Shown in pieces: positions 33,628 through 43,753 of a stretch of 64,000 nucleotides of DNA (its first letter is position 1; each line of letters starts with the position of its first letter). The notes under the pieces were generated by a model. The model was given only the letters and a program-made list of their open reading frames with translations. It did no database searches and was not told where the DNA came from. Source of the stretch: Flagellimonas marinaquae (GTDB taxonomy: Bacteria > Bacteroidota > Bacteroidia > Flavobacteriales > Flavobacteriaceae); assembly GCF_023716465.1 (NCBI RefSeq), contig NZ_CP092415.1, positions 1,899,501 through 1,963,500 of the forward strand. The letters run 5' to 3'. Made by a program: the position numbers and the translations under genes.

Positions 33628-35424
33628 TTAGTTTATGGCATCCCCGCGCAATCGTCTAAAATTCTTTCGGGCCTGTGGAAAATAATAACTGTCCTCATAA
33701 TTATAAATAATTTTCTCGTAATGGGTTTTGGCCTTTTCTGGTTCGTTTAAAATATTATCGTAGAGTTCGCCAAGGGCAAAGTGTGCATCGTCTGCCAAAA
33801 TTCCATCACTGTAAAACTCCACAATTTTTTGATAGTTGAACTTGGCCGCCTCGTAATTTTTTTGGTCCACCAATAACTTGGCTTGTTTCAGAAGGGCTTC
33901 ATCTTCAATTTTTTCGCCCTTATGATTTTGTAAAATATCTTCAAGTACTTTTATGGCTTCCTTATTTTTATTTTGATAGGCCAATAGATCTGCCCTTGCA
34001 TATTTTTTTAATGCGGTCTGGGTGGAATCTTCCAACGAATTGTCGGAAATAAGTAAGCTCAATTGCATGGCATCATTGGCAATGAGCTGTGAAGTTGAGC
34101 TTCGCAAAACTTTTAGTTGGGTGAGCGCCCAGTCAAAATCACCTTTGTAAAAGCTGGTCTGTGCGACTTTAAATCGGGCATTTTGTCCTAGTACATCATT
34201 TTTTACGCTCTTTTGTACTTGGGTAAATAGGATCAAGGCTTCGTTGAATCTTTGGTCGAACACCAATATATCGCCCAATGCCAGTTTCACGTATGCCATA
34301 ATCATCCGGCCCATTGGAATTTCAAGGCTTTGTTTGAGCATGGCGATGGCTGGTTCGGGATCTTCCTTTTTAAAAGTTAGAAAGTTGGCGTAGGCGATCT
34401 GCAGTTGTAACGTGGTACTTTGATTACCGTATTCCTCTACTAGGCTTTGGAATTTCTTTTCTACGTTTTCCAATGTTTTTTTTGTTGGATTTTCCAAAGC
34501 GATATCGATTAGGTTGAGTTCCGCATTTAACTTGGTCCTGGGATTTTCCGAGTTGTCCACGATGTACTGGTAAATAGAGGTTGCGGTTTCCAGATCTTTG
34601 TCTTCCACAGCAATATCGCCAAGGTTTTCCAATCGATTTATCGATTGCCCTTCGCTACGTTTATATATGGCCTTTTCTTGGCCAAAGGCACTATTGTATT
34701 GCTTTTGTTGAACAAAAAGCCAACTCAGGAGCTCGTTCCAAAGAATATCCGGCGTTTTTTGTGCATTTTGCAATAGTACTTTGCGCAATAGCACATTGTT
34801 CTCATTCGATGGGTCTTCCGAGATAAAATCATCGATGTTCCTTAATACATTGGAGCGACTGGTGCGTCCTTCCCAGATCAGGTTGAGGTAGGATTGGTAC
34901 ATTTTGGCTATGTTGCCCTGCTCCCCATAAATGCGGGCCAATTGAAAATCGTAATTCAGGTCCGGCTTTAGTTCCATGGCCTTGGTGTATGCTTGAATGG
35001 CATAGTCCAATAGGGCATATTTTTGAAAACGATAGCCAACACTATATCCAAAATTGGGATTGTCCTCTATTTTGTTTATTGCCTTGTCGTAATACGTGCT
35101 TGCCTTATCGGATTCGTTTTTGAGCGTAAAATTGTATCCCAGTTCAATATAAAAAGTGGGAAAGGCATAACTGTCTTCAATTTTTTTAAGTAAAAATGCC
35201 TGCGCTTCATCGTATCGCTCCAATTGTTGGTAGCAGGCTACGAGTCCTTCTGCATAATCGGTACGCCTCGGGTTGGTTTCTACTAATTTTTCGTAAAAAA
35301 CCACAGCTTTCTCATAATCGCCGTCCTGTAAATATTGTTTGGCCAAGAAATCTTCTTGGGACCATCCACTAACAAAGGATACCATCAAAAGGAGAAATAA
35401 AAGACGCTGCAATGACATGTTCAT
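33628..35424 (-). CDS. Exported TPR-repeat protein
   Basis: 598 residues with a signal peptide (ends S-G-W-S near 20) and repeated TPR units: G-D-Y-E-K-A-V-V-F-Y-E-K-L (about 33-45), S-D-K-A-S-T-Y-Y-D-K-A (about 105), L-D-Y-A-I-Q-A-Y-T-K-A-M near 138, more in the C-terminal half (F-A-L-G-E-L-Y, about 560). Periplasmic scaffold of unknown target. Other flavobacterial TPR proteins of this size act near secretion or gliding machinery, but nothing here proves that. Confidence 0.85.
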   Translation of the reverse strand: MNMSLQRLLFLLLMVSFVSGWSQEDFLAKQYLQDGDYEKAVVFYEKLVETNPRRTDYAEGLVACYQQLERYDEAQAFLLKKIEDSYAFPTFYIELGYNFTLKNESDKASTYYDKAINKIEDNPNFGYSVGYRFQKYALLDYAIQAYTKAMELKPDLNYDFQLARIYGEQGNIAKMYQSYLNLIWEGRTSRSNVLRNIDDFISEDPSNENNVLLRKVLLQNAQKTPDILWNELLSWLFVQQKQYNSAFGQEKAIYKRSEGQSINRLENLGDIAVEDKDLETATSIYQYIVDNSENPRTKLNAELNLIDIALENPTKKTLENVEKKFQSLVEEYGNQSTTLQLQIAYANFLTFKKEDPEPAIAMLKQSLEIPMGRMIMAYVKLALGDILVFDQRFNEALILFTQVQKSVKNDVLGQNARFKVAQTSFYKGDFDWALTQLKVLRSSTSQLIANDAMQLSLLISDNSLEDSTQTALKKYARADLLAYQNKNKEAIKVLEDILQNHKGEKIEDEALLKQAKLLVDQKNYEAAKFNYQKIVEFYSDGILADDAHFALGELYDNILNEPEKAKTHYEKIIYNYEDSYYFPQARKNFRRLRGDAIN

Positions 35425-35489
35425 TAGTAATATTCAATAAGAATGTCCTGTTCTTTCGAAACTAGTGGAACCTCATTTCAATTTCAAGA

Positions 35490-35532
35490 TCATGAGATTC
35501 CTCGTTGCTTAGCTCTGTTGGAATCACAATCA
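35490..35532. repeat. Degenerate intergenic repeat
   Basis: ATGAGATTCCTCGTTGCTTA and the following GGAATCAC resemble the GAGATTCCTC...GGAATGACA repeat seen between genes of many flavobacteria. Located in the 216-nt gap between serS and the TPR gene; otherwise I see nothing in that gap. Confidence 0.35.
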
Positions 35533-35640
35533 TATTCAAAAAATTACACTTTAGATTGTAGGCCAATGTGGTTTATTTCAAATATAACGCAGAAATGTGG
35601 GGGATTCTGTTAAGCGAATCCAAATAATTAGTGCAAAGCC

Positions 35641-36912
35641 TTAATCGATAATGTCAAATCCACAATACGGGACCAAAACCTCGGGGATTTTTATGCCGTC
35701 TTCTGTTTGATAGTTTTCCAAAATACCGGCGAGTACCCTTGGCAATGCCAGGGAGCTTCCGTTCAAGGTGTGGGCCAATTGGCTTTTTCCATTTTCGTCC
35801 TTGTAGCGCAGTTTTAATCGATTGGCCTGGAAGGTTTCGAAATTGGATACGGAACTAATCTCCAACCAACGGTCTTGTGCTGTGGAAAATACTTCAAAAT
35901 CGTAGGTTAAGGCAGAAGTAAAACCTAAATCACCACCGCACAAGCGTAAAATGCGATAAGGGAGTTTAAGTTCTCGAAGAATATTTTTTATGTGTTCCAC
36001 CATCTCATCCAGCGCTTGGTACGAATTATCGGGGTGCTCCATGCGTACAATCTCCACTTTATCGAATTGGTGCAAACGGTTCAATCCACGGACATGGGCG
36101 CCATAACTTCCGGCTTCGCGACGGAAACAAGGGGTGTATCCGGTATATTTTATGGGGAAATCGCTCTCTGCCAAAATATCCCCCCGGTGCAAGTTGGTCA
36201 CGGGGACTTCTGCCGTTGGAATGAGATAAAGATCGTCTGCCTGTACATGGTACATTTGGCCTTCCTTGTCGGGCAACTGCCCTGTTCCGTAACCGGAATC
36301 TTCGTTGACCATGAGCGGAACTTGCATTTCGGTATATCCTGCTTCGGTGTTTTTATCCAAGAAATAGGCAATCAAAGCGCGCTGTAATCGAGCACCCTTT
36401 CCCTTGTAGACAGGAAAACCTGCTCCGGTTATCTTAACACCAAGCTCAAAATCTATAATGTTGTACTTTTTTGCCAGTTCCCAATGCGGAAGAGCTCCTT
36501 CGGACAGGGTCGGTACATCCCCTTCCTTGAAAACCTCTTCGTTATCCTCATCCGAATTCCCAGCAGGAACAGATTCATGGGGTACGTTGGGAATCAAATA
36601 CAGTTGCTGCTGAAGTTCTTCTGCAGCAGTGTTTAAGTCGTCCCCTAATTTTTTCGATGCTTCTTTGAGTCCAGCGGTTTTTTCTTTTAGAACATTGGCT
36701 TCTTGTGCTTTTCCTGTTTTAAAAAGCATACCGATCTCTTTGGATAGTTTGTTGGATTCGGCCAAGGTCGCATCCAGTTCCGTTTGTATGGAACGCCTTT
36801 TTTCATCGAGTTCCAATACCTTCGATAGCATTGGTTCGGCATCGATGTTTCGCTTTTTTAATGCGGTAATAATACTTTCCTTGTTTTCCCGGATGTTCTG
36901 TATTTGAAGCAT
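35641..36912 (-). CDS. serS: Seryl-tRNA synthetase
   Basis: 423 residues. N-terminal long coiled-coil arm (about 25-105), then class II catalytic core: motif 2 T-P-C-F-R-R-E-A-G-S-Y-G (about 262-273) and motif 3 region N-G-S-S-L-A-L-P-R near 385. Charges tRNA-Ser in the cytosol. A good promoter is visible just upstream. ATG 36912 matches the family start (M-L-Q-I-Q-N-I-R-E-N). Confidence 0.98.
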   Translation of the reverse strand: MLQIQNIRENKESIITALKKRNIDAEPMLSKVLELDEKRRSIQTELDATLAESNKLSKEIGMLFKTGKAQEANVLKEKTAGLKEASKKLGDDLNTAAEELQQQLYLIPNVPHESVPAGNSDEDNEEVFKEGDVPTLSEGALPHWELAKKYNIIDFELGVKITGAGFPVYKGKGARLQRALIAYFLDKNTEAGYTEMQVPLMVNEDSGYGTGQLPDKEGQMYHVQADDLYLIPTAEVPVTNLHRGDILAESDFPIKYTGYTPCFRREAGSYGAHVRGLNRLHQFDKVEIVRMEHPDNSYQALDEMVEHIKNILRELKLPYRILRLCGGDLGFTSALTYDFEVFSTAQDRWLEISSVSNFETFQANRLKLRYKDENGKSQLAHTLNGSSLALPRVLAGILENYQTEDGIKIPEVLVPYCGFDIID

Positions 36913-36929
36913 GGCCTTGTTTTGAGCGG

Positions 36930-36960
36930 CAAATTTAATTTAATCTGAAGAAGTGCCCAA
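36930..36960 (-). promoter_or_regulatory. Bacteroidetes-type promoter of serS
   Basis: Minus strand: TTGG (36960-36957), 19 nt, TAAATTTG (36937-36930), which matches TAnnTTTG exactly with a weaker -33. It lies 18 nt before the serS ATG and right after the HTTM gene's stop. Confidence 0.5.
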
Positions 36961-36962
36961 CT

Positions 36963-38279
36963 TTATTCCTTTGGAGATGGCAGAATCCAATCGTTATGGG
37001 CAAAATGTTTCCATGGAACGTTGGCCAAATCCACTTTTGGGTCTATAAATTGTTTATAGCTCCCTTGATTCACTCTAGCCTTGTTGTCCACAAACACTTG
37101 TATGCTTTCTCCTTTTTTTGCGTATTCCTTTTTAAGGTGTTGGGCAAACTGCCAAATAAAATCGGGATAGCATGTAACCCTGCGACGTTGTTTTTTTGTA
37201 AGATACTTATCCAAATCGATTTTTATGGTGTCTTTGGTTTTGGGGTTTACCACTTTGTAGGTTATTCTCCCGCCTCGACTCCGCAGCATCATGCGCCAAC
37301 TCAATCGGTGACCTTCTTCGGTCCAGAGGACATCATCTTTAAAAAAATGATGCCGAAGCGGCAACGCTATTTGAACTAGAAAATAAATGCCCAGAACCGA
37401 CAAGATCATGTTTTTGGTTTTTGGTATGATGATTTTGGCTTCCGGGGCAAATGTTTTGGTTTTTAAAAAAATGTTTCGAATAGTCTGTGGTTCAAAAAAG
37501 AAGACGGTAAATGCTAAGGACAGGTATGGAAAAATCCCAATTTGAAACACGATACTATTGAACAGATGAAAGAAAATGGAAAGCAGAAACGCAATTTTAC
37601 GGGTTGGTTTCCAAAGGAGGGCGGGTACGATCAAGAGGTCAAAACTAATACCAAATATGGCAATGATCTTATGAACCCATTTTTGTTGAAGAAGTTCTCC
37701 GATGATGTAATAATCTTTTTTGGAGGTCATCAAAACGTCTATCATGCTAAAATCCAACCAATCCGCATATAATTTAGCTACAGATGCATAGGTATAAACA
37801 ATGAACAGTTGTAGGATTATGACCCATCGGACCCCGTTGTACATGGTCTGTGAACGTAAACCCGGATTCAACTTTGCATCTAAAGATGCATCTCGGTTTG
37901 CCGGTAAGAACGCCATAATATAGGCAAGGAGCATCAATAAATAATAATGGTTGTTGTACGATGATTTTTGCATTAGGTACACGCCCGACCAGAGAATTGC
38001 GAAGGCCAGCGCACTGAACCGATACTTATAACCTAGGGCGATCAGTAGTCCTAATGTGCCCATTACCGCAAAGTAAATGTACATGCCGTTACCGGGAAGG
38101 GGCTGTAACCATTCAAAACCGATAAAGGAGAAAGTAAACCGAGGTTCCACCAAAGTTCGTCTGACCCAGCCCGTTGCTATGGCGCCATAACATTCCGCAC
38201 TGACCAACAATCCATAAAAAATCCTGAAAACCACAAGTTGTGCATTGTCAATCTTCTTGAAAAGAAATTGGTCAAACAT
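36963..38279 (-). CDS. HTTM domain membrane protein (VKGC-like)
   Basis: 438 residues with about eight membrane segments (about 10-30, 60-95, 105-125, 145-170, 205-270, 290-310). Conserved bits of the HTTM / vitamin-K gamma-carboxylase-like family: Y-N-G-V-R-W-V-I near 147, A-S-V-A-K-L near 167, F-F-H-L-F-N-S near 233-239. Human GGCX is the namesake; bacterial activity is unproven. Starts directly after the ribF stop (no gap), so cotranscribed with ribF. Confidence 0.85.
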   Translation of the reverse strand: MFDQFLFKKIDNAQLVVFRIFYGLLVSAECYGAIATGWVRRTLVEPRFTFSFIGFEWLQPLPGNGMYIYFAVMGTLGLLIALGYKYRFSALAFAILWSGVYLMQKSSYNNHYYLLMLLAYIMAFLPANRDASLDAKLNPGLRSQTMYNGVRWVIILQLFIVYTYASVAKLYADWLDFSMIDVLMTSKKDYYIIGELLQQKWVHKIIAIFGISFDLLIVPALLWKPTRKIAFLLSIFFHLFNSIVFQIGIFPYLSLAFTVFFFEPQTIRNIFLKTKTFAPEAKIIIPKTKNMILSVLGIYFLVQIALPLRHHFFKDDVLWTEEGHRLSWRMMLRSRGGRITYKVVNPKTKDTIKIDLDKYLTKKQRRRVTCYPDFIWQFAQHLKKEYAKKGESIQVFVDNKARVNQGSYKQFIDPKVDLANVPWKHFAHNDWILPSPKE

Positions 38280-39209
38280 TTACTTGGAGATTAGGTCCAA
38301 CGAATGATTTTTGTCTTTTTTTAATTGCTCTTTAAGTTCTTCTATGGAGTTGAACTTATGCTCGTCCCTAATGCGGTGCAACAGTTGTACCTGGATTTTT
38401 GTATCGTAAAGATTTCCTTCGAACTCAAAAAAATTGACTTCTATACTTTTTCGTGAACCATCTACGGTAGGGTTAAACCCAATGTTCATCATTCCAAAAT
38501 ACGTATTGCCACCAAGGTCGCTTTTTACTACATAGGCCCCATTTTTTGGAATAAGTTTATAGTCTTCCGCGATATGGAGGTTGGCCGTTGGAAAACCAAA
38601 ATCCCTACCCAATCCTTTGCCTTTTTTTACGGTTCCTGTGAGCATGTAAGCATAGTTGAGGTAACTGTTCGCTGTTTCCACATCACCTTCCATAAGCGCC
38701 TTTCTTATTTTTGTGGAACTCACCGATACGTCATCTATCTCTTGTGCAGGTATTTCTTCCACTTCAAAATCGAAAGTACTGCCAAAGGCCATTAAATCTT
38801 GAATATTGGCATTCCGGTTGCGTCCAAACCTATGATCATAACCTATAATTATTCTTTTTGATTTAATGTTGTTTACAAGAATATCCCGAACAAAATCTAT
38901 CGCAGAAAGCCGTGAAAATTGCTTGGTAAAAGGATGAATGATCAAATAATCCAGCCCAAGGGTCTCCAAAATCTGTTTTTTCTCCTCAAGGGTGTTCAAT
39001 AGTTTAATGTCCACATCTTTTTGAAGAACCATACGTGGATGTGGAAAAAAAGTGAGCACTGTAGATTTTAAACCTGTGTTTTTGGCATTGTTTGTGAGGC
39101 GTTCCAGTATCTTTCGGTGTCCCAAGTGTACTCCATCAAAAGTACCAATGGTGACCACCGTTTGATGTGGAACGTTCTTAAAATCAGAAATGTTATGGAT
39201 TGTTTCCAA
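38280..39209 (-). CDS. ribF: Bifunctional riboflavin kinase / FAD synthetase RibF
   Basis: 309 residues. N-terminal FAD synthetase: G-T-F-D-G-V-H-L-G-H (about 22-31) nucleotidyltransferase HxGH motif and G-Y-D-H-R-F-G-R-N-R (about 122-131), S-S-T-K-I-R near 163. C-terminal riboflavin kinase: G-R-D-F-G-F-P-T-A-N-L (about 200-210). Makes FMN and FAD in the cytosol. First gene of the pair with HTTM; divergent from the metalloprotease gene. Confidence 0.97.
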   Translation of the reverse strand: METIHNISDFKNVPHQTVVTIGTFDGVHLGHRKILERLTNNAKNTGLKSTVLTFFPHPRMVLQKDVDIKLLNTLEEKKQILETLGLDYLIIHPFTKQFSRLSAIDFVRDILVNNIKSKRIIIGYDHRFGRNRNANIQDLMAFGSTFDFEVEEIPAQEIDDVSVSSTKIRKALMEGDVETANSYLNYAYMLTGTVKKGKGLGRDFGFPTANLHIAEDYKLIPKNGAYVVKSDLGGNTYFGMMNIGFNPTVDGSRKSIEVNFFEFEGNLYDTKIQVQLLHRIRDEHKFNSIEELKEQLKKDKNHSLDLISK

Positions 39210-39233
39210 CGTAATAAAGAAATAAAAAAGGCT

Positions 39234-39241
39234 TACATTTG
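39234..39241 (+). promoter_or_regulatory. Possible -7 box of the metalloprotease gene
   Basis: TACATTTG matches TAnnTTTG and lies 25 nt before ATG 39267. The -33 side (GTTTCC) is weak. Confidence 0.4.
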
Positions 39242-39266
39242 AATTTATACTATGCCCTGACCGTGT

Positions 39267-42200
39267 ATGAAAGCTAAATTACATCTTGTTTTCTCAATAA
39301 CCATATTTTTTAGTTGCTTTTGCATATACGGGCAACAAAGTTATTGGAAAACAATTCCCAAAAAAGCAAGTTTTAAAAGTGTTTCACGGACCGATATTTC
39401 TGAAGCAAAACTGGTATTGACCCTTGATAGGGAGGGTTTTGCAAAGCAAGTGTCCCCAAGTTTGAACGCTAAAAGTGGCCAACAGGTGGTCTACCTTCCC
39501 AATAATGAAGGAAATGTAATGCCCTTTAAAATTAAGGAAACCTCTGTTCTGCATCCGGATTTAGCAAAAAAGTATCCGAATATCAAATCTTATACCGGCA
39601 TAAGTCTAGATGGTAGATATAAAGTTAAACTGAGTAATTCGCACAAGGGTGTCCAGTCCATGGTCGTGGATTTGAAAAATAACAAAACTACCTTTGTGGA
39701 ACCAGTTTCCGACCAAGAGGACACTTATGTCCTATACGATAAAAAAAACGGGCTGTCCTCAAAAATTGGCTTTACCTGCGGAACGGAGAAAGGTATTTTT
39801 GGTATGGTCAATAAATCACTGGGACACACTGAAAAAACTATTGTTCCCTTGGTTGATGGTCAGGAGCTTAGAAAATATAGAATAGCGGTATCGGCATCTG
39901 GAGAATATACCCAAGAAATGGGTGGTACGGTTGCGGATGCGTTGGCCGGAATAAATGCGACTTTGACCCGGGTAAACGAAGTTTTCGAAACAGATTTAGG
40001 GGTAACATTGGAACTGATTGCCAATAACGATCAAATAATTTTCACCAACCCCAATACGGATCCTTATGGGAATTCACTGAATTCTCAGGTACAGTCGACC
40101 ATAACCTCTACAATCGGAGAAGAAAATTACGATGTAGGTCATCTTTTTCACCAGGTGGGAGAAGGCGAGGATAACGGTAATGCTGGTTTTATTGGTGCCG
40201 TATGCGTAGATAACCGAAAGGGTAGTGCCTTTTCGGCGGCCAACGTGCCTCAGGGCGATGTGTTCGATCTGGACTATGTCGCCCATGAGCTTGGACATCA
40301 ATTTGGAGCAAACCATACATGGTCTTTTGAATCCGAAGGAACAGGTGTACAGGCAGAACCTGGTAGCGGTACATCCATAATGGGGTATGCCGGTATAGTC
40401 GGCGTAAACAATGTTGCTGCAAATGGCGATGACTATTTTCATTACAACAGTATTCTTCAGATTTCCACCTATTTGGAGACTACCTCCTGTGCCCAGACCA
40501 CAGCATTGGTAAATTCGCCCCCTGTACTTACCCCGGTGGGTGACTTTACCATTCCCAAGGGAACGGCATTTGTTTTGGAGGGCGAGGCTACCGATCCGGA
40601 TCTGGGCGATGCTTTAACTTATACTTGGGAGCAGATCAATGATGGTTTGGTGACCGTGAATTCGTTTGGGCCAACAAACCCCAATGGTGCCAATTTTAGA
40701 TCAATGCCGCCAACTAGCGACCCCCGCAGATTTTTTCCAAGGCTGTCCGAAGTGGCGCAGGGCAATCTAACACAGACCAATCCTACTATTTCCGATACTT
40801 GGGAATCTGTATCCGAAATAGAGAGGACCCTTAGCTTTGCTTTTACTGTTCGAGACAATGCAATCGGGGGTGGACAGGTGGTTTCCGATATTTTGGATGT
40901 TCACGTAATTAAAGCAGCAGGGCCGTTTGTAGTTACCTCTCAAGCAAGTCCGCAAACTTATACCGCCGGTTCCGTACAGGAAATTACTTGGGATGTAGCC
41001 AATACCGATTTAGCTCCCGTAAATGCAGAGACCGTGGATGTTTTCCTTTCTCTGGACGGGGGGCTTACTTACCCGATCACACTTTTGGAAAACACGCTCA
41101 ACGATGGATCCGAGGAAGTGCTTCTTCCAGGAAATGTGTCTACAATGGCACGAATAATGATCAAGGCCAGTGACAATGTTTTCTTTGCGGTCAATTCATC
41201 CGATTTTACAATTGAGGAATCGGAAGTGGTGCTGAATTTTGAAAAGCTGGAATACGAAGTTTGTCAACCAAACGATATCATCATCCCATTTGTTTATGAG
41301 ACCTATAATGGATTTAACGAGAATTCTACCTTTTCGGCAGATGTGCCGAGCGGTTTGCTAGCTGGTTTTTCCCCAGTAGCTGCAACAGTCGATGATAGTG
41401 CTGTAGATCTGACCTTGTCCAATACCAATGGTGTTGCCCCGGGCGTGTACGATATTACGGTAACGTCTACTTCTGCTTCGGTAACAAAAAGTGTAGTCTT
41501 GTCTCTTAAAGTTCAAGATGGTACATTTTCAAATGTAACTTTGCTTGCACCGGCAAATGGTGAAGTTGGTGTTTCTTTGGACGCTGAATTTAGTTGGAAA
41601 GACAATCCTTTATATTCCAGTTATGATTTGGAAATTGCAACGGATGCTGGATTTTCTGATATTGTTGAATCTGCCACCGTACCGTTTACCAAATACAAAA
41701 CAGTGACCAATTTAGAGGCCGAAACACAATACTTCTGGAGAGTTAGGCCAAGTAATGGATGCGCAAGCGGCACATTTGGAACAATATTCGGTTTTACGAC
41801 CACCCAGGTCGATTGTAAAAACAGGGAGCCGGGTGATTTGCCCATTTCCATTTCTTCCGGTGCTGCAACCACCATTTCTACATCTGTCATATTTTTGGAA
41901 GATCTTCCAATATCCGATGTTAACGTAAATTTGGAATTAGATCATACCTATTTGGAGGACCTAATAATCAAACTTATTTCTCCACAAGGAACCGAAGTTA
42001 CCTTGATTTCAAACACATGTGGGTCGCAAAACAACATCGACGCAGTTTTCGATGATGATGGTGATCCCCTCGAATGTTCGGGAAGCCCGGCCATATCCGG
42101 TACAGTGTCCCCTTTGGGTTCTTTGGCTTCCTTAAAAGGGGAATCAATTCTTGGGGAATGGACATTGGAAATATCGGATACAGCTTCGGGTGATGGTGGT

Positions 42201-43064
42201 ACTTTAATAGGTTTTTCGTTGGACGTGTGTATAGAGGGGGCTTATAGACCCGATGAGGATGAAGATGGTGTGTTTGATGATGGTGACGATCTTTGCTTGG
42301 GAACACCAAAGGGAGTCGAAGTAGATACCAACGGTTGTGCTATTTATAGATTTGCTGCAGATAACTTCGAAATAGAACTCCAAAGTGAAACATGTAGGGT
42401 GAATAATGATGGAACCATTACGGTGACTCCTTTTGATACATCTATCACCTATACGGCACAGTTGGAGGGTGGAGCAGGAGCTGTTTCTGTTGATTTTACC
42501 GATGGACAGACCTTCAATAATTTGTCAGCAGGAGAATATACGCTGTGCATAACCGGTACCAACGGCTTGATAGACTACGAAGAAGTTTGCTACAATTTGG
42601 TGATTACCCAACCGGATGTTCTAGACATTGATGCGTTGGTTGATTCTGGTATGGTAACGGTGGAATTAAGAGGTTCGGAATTTTATAACGTAGAATTGAA
42701 CGGTTTGGTCACCCAGACCGAGAATTCTAAAATTCAACTCCCCTTAAAAGATGGAAATAATGTGCTCAGGGTGAGTTCCGATCTACCATGTCAAGGAGTA
42801 GTGGAAAAAAATCTATTCTATTCTTCACGGTCCATACTCTCCCCTAATCCGGTAGATGCGGCCACCGAAGTTTATCTTGGCGGGTACGAAGGAGAACTAG
42901 ATATAAAAATATTTACCGCTAATGGAAGATTGGTCCATATCGAACGTAGAGCGGTTTTCGGCGAAAACCTAGTGTTAGATCTATCATATTTGGCCAAGGG
43001 GATGTATTATTTGGGACTGGAAAAAGAAGGAGAGAACGACATGTTTAAATTCATAAAAAGATGA
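39267..43064 (+). CDS. T9SS-secreted reprolysin-like zinc metalloprotease with P domain
   Basis: 1265 residues. Signal peptide (residues 1-22), propeptide to about 200, then a metzincin domain with H-E-L-G-H-Q-F-G-A-N-H at 340-350 and a Met-turn candidate S-I-M-G-Y near 373. Next come Ig/PKD-like beta domains (about 420-650), a fibronectin type III-like part (about 760-850, W-R-V-R-P-S), a proprotein convertase P domain (about 858-989), a thrombospondin-3-like acidic segment (D-E-D-E-D-G-V-F-D-D-G-D-D) and a T9SS type A tail (about 1190-1265). Secreted protease, likely nutritional or surface maturation. Overlaps the next gene by ATGA. Confidence 0.92.
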   Translation: MKAKLHLVFSITIFFSCFCIYGQQSYWKTIPKKASFKSVSRTDISEAKLVLTLDREGFAKQVSPSLNAKSGQQVVYLPNNEGNVMPFKIKETSVLHPDLAKKYPNIKSYTGISLDGRYKVKLSNSHKGVQSMVVDLKNNKTTFVEPVSDQEDTYVLYDKKNGLSSKIGFTCGTEKGIFGMVNKSLGHTEKTIVPLVDGQELRKYRIAVSASGEYTQEMGGTVADALAGINATLTRVNEVFETDLGVTLELIANNDQIIFTNPNTDPYGNSLNSQVQSTITSTIGEENYDVGHLFHQVGEGEDNGNAGFIGAVCVDNRKGSAFSAANVPQGDVFDLDYVAHELGHQFGANHTWSFESEGTGVQAEPGSGTSIMGYAGIVGVNNVAANGDDYFHYNSILQISTYLETTSCAQTTALVNSPPVLTPVGDFTIPKGTAFVLEGEATDPDLGDALTYTWEQINDGLVTVNSFGPTNPNGANFRSMPPTSDPRRFFPRLSEVAQGNLTQTNPTISDTWESVSEIERTLSFAFTVRDNAIGGGQVVSDILDVHVIKAAGPFVVTSQASPQTYTAGSVQEITWDVANTDLAPVNAETVDVFLSLDGGLTYPITLLENTLNDGSEEVLLPGNVSTMARIMIKASDNVFFAVNSSDFTIEESEVVLNFEKLEYEVCQPNDIIIPFVYETYNGFNENSTFSADVPSGLLAGFSPVAATVDDSAVDLTLSNTNGVAPGVYDITVTSTSASVTKSVVLSLKVQDGTFSNVTLLAPANGEVGVSLDAEFSWKDNPLYSSYDLEIATDAGFSDIVESATVPFTKYKTVTNLEAETQYFWRVRPSNGCASGTFGTIFGFTTTQVDCKNREPGDLPISISSGAATTISTSVIFLEDLPISDVNVNLELDHTYLEDLIIKLISPQGTEVTLISNTCGSQNNIDAVFDDDGDPLECSGSPAISGTVSPLGSLASLKGESILGEWTLEISDTASGDGGTLIGFSLDVCIEGAYRPDEDEDGVFDDGDDLCLGTPKGVEVDTNGCAIYRFAADNFEIELQSETCRVNNDGTITVTPFDTSITYTAQLEGGAGAVSVDFTDGQTFNNLSAGEYTLCITGTNGLIDYEEVCYNLVITQPDVLDIDALVDSGMVTVELRGSEFYNVELNGLVTQTENSKIQLPLKDGNNVLRVSSDLPCQGVVEKNLFYSSRSILSPNPVDAATEVYLGGYEGELDIKIFTANGRLVHIERRAVFGENLVLDLSYLAKGMYYLGLEKEGENDMFKFIKR

Positions 43065-43747
43065 TTCGGAATATAATTGGACTTTTTGTTTTGGCTGTAT
43101 TTGTTTCTTGTGGTGGAGATGATGGTCCGCCACCGGCCCCGCAAGGTGCAGCTCTGGTATTTCCCGAGGAAAATTCCGAATGTACAACAGGGACGGAGGT
43201 TAACCAGACATCTACGCAGGTAACTTTTAGGTGGATGGCATCCAGCAATACGGAGCGTTACACTTTAAATGTTGTGAATTTGAATACCAATGTACCTCAA
43301 AATTTATCCACCGTTTCTACCTCGGCCAGTCTCACTTTGGCCAAGGGAACACCATACTCTTGGTCGGTTACTTCACAAAACGCTTCGTCGGATCAAGTAG
43401 CGACCAGTGAAACGTGGTTGTTTTACAATGCGGGGTCACAGACCACATATGCTCCGTTTCCGGCTCAGTTGGTACATCCGCTTTCAGGTTCCACGGTAAT
43501 CAAAGATGTTGCCAATGAAGTTCTATTGAAATGGACAGGTGCAGACGTGGACAACGATATAGAATCTTTCGAGGTGTTTTTGTCCACAACAAATCCGCCG
43601 ACAACTTCTGTGGGCCTTGCCAATGCAACAGATATGGAGCTTTCTGTAAGTGTTGAATCTGGAACCGTCTATTATTGGAAAGTGGTGACAACAGATCTTG
43701 AGGGGAATACCTCGGATTCCGGTGTGTTTGACTTTAAAGTCCTCTAG
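43061..43747 (+). CDS. Lipoprotein with fibronectin type III-like repeats
   Basis: 228 residues. Lipobox near residues 13-17 (V-S-C at the end of a hydrophobic start), then G-G-D-D-G-P-P-P, typical of surface lipoproteins in Bacteroidetes. Two Fn3-like beta units: F-R-W-M-A-S-S-N-T-E-R-Y-T-L (about 55-68) and L-K-W-T-G-A-D-V-D-N-D (about 155-165), each ending Y-x-W-x-V. Coupled by an ATGA overlap to the metalloprotease gene, so it may help anchor or inhibit that enzyme (inference). Confidence 0.82.
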   Translation: MIRNIIGLFVLAVFVSCGGDDGPPPAPQGAALVFPEENSECTTGTEVNQTSTQVTFRWMASSNTERYTLNVVNLNTNVPQNLSTVSTSASLTLAKGTPYSWSVTSQNASSDQVATSETWLFYNAGSQTTYAPFPAQLVHPLSGSTVIKDVANEVLLKWTGADVDNDIESFEVFLSTTNPPTTSVGLANATDMELSVSVESGTVYYWKVVTTDLEGNTSDSGVFDFKVL

Positions 43748-43753
43748 TTTTTT

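Noticed and set aside
41998..42309. 103-residue His-rich minus-strand ORF
   Set aside because: Antisense of the acidic part of the metalloprotease (Asp codons read as His/Ile on the other strand).
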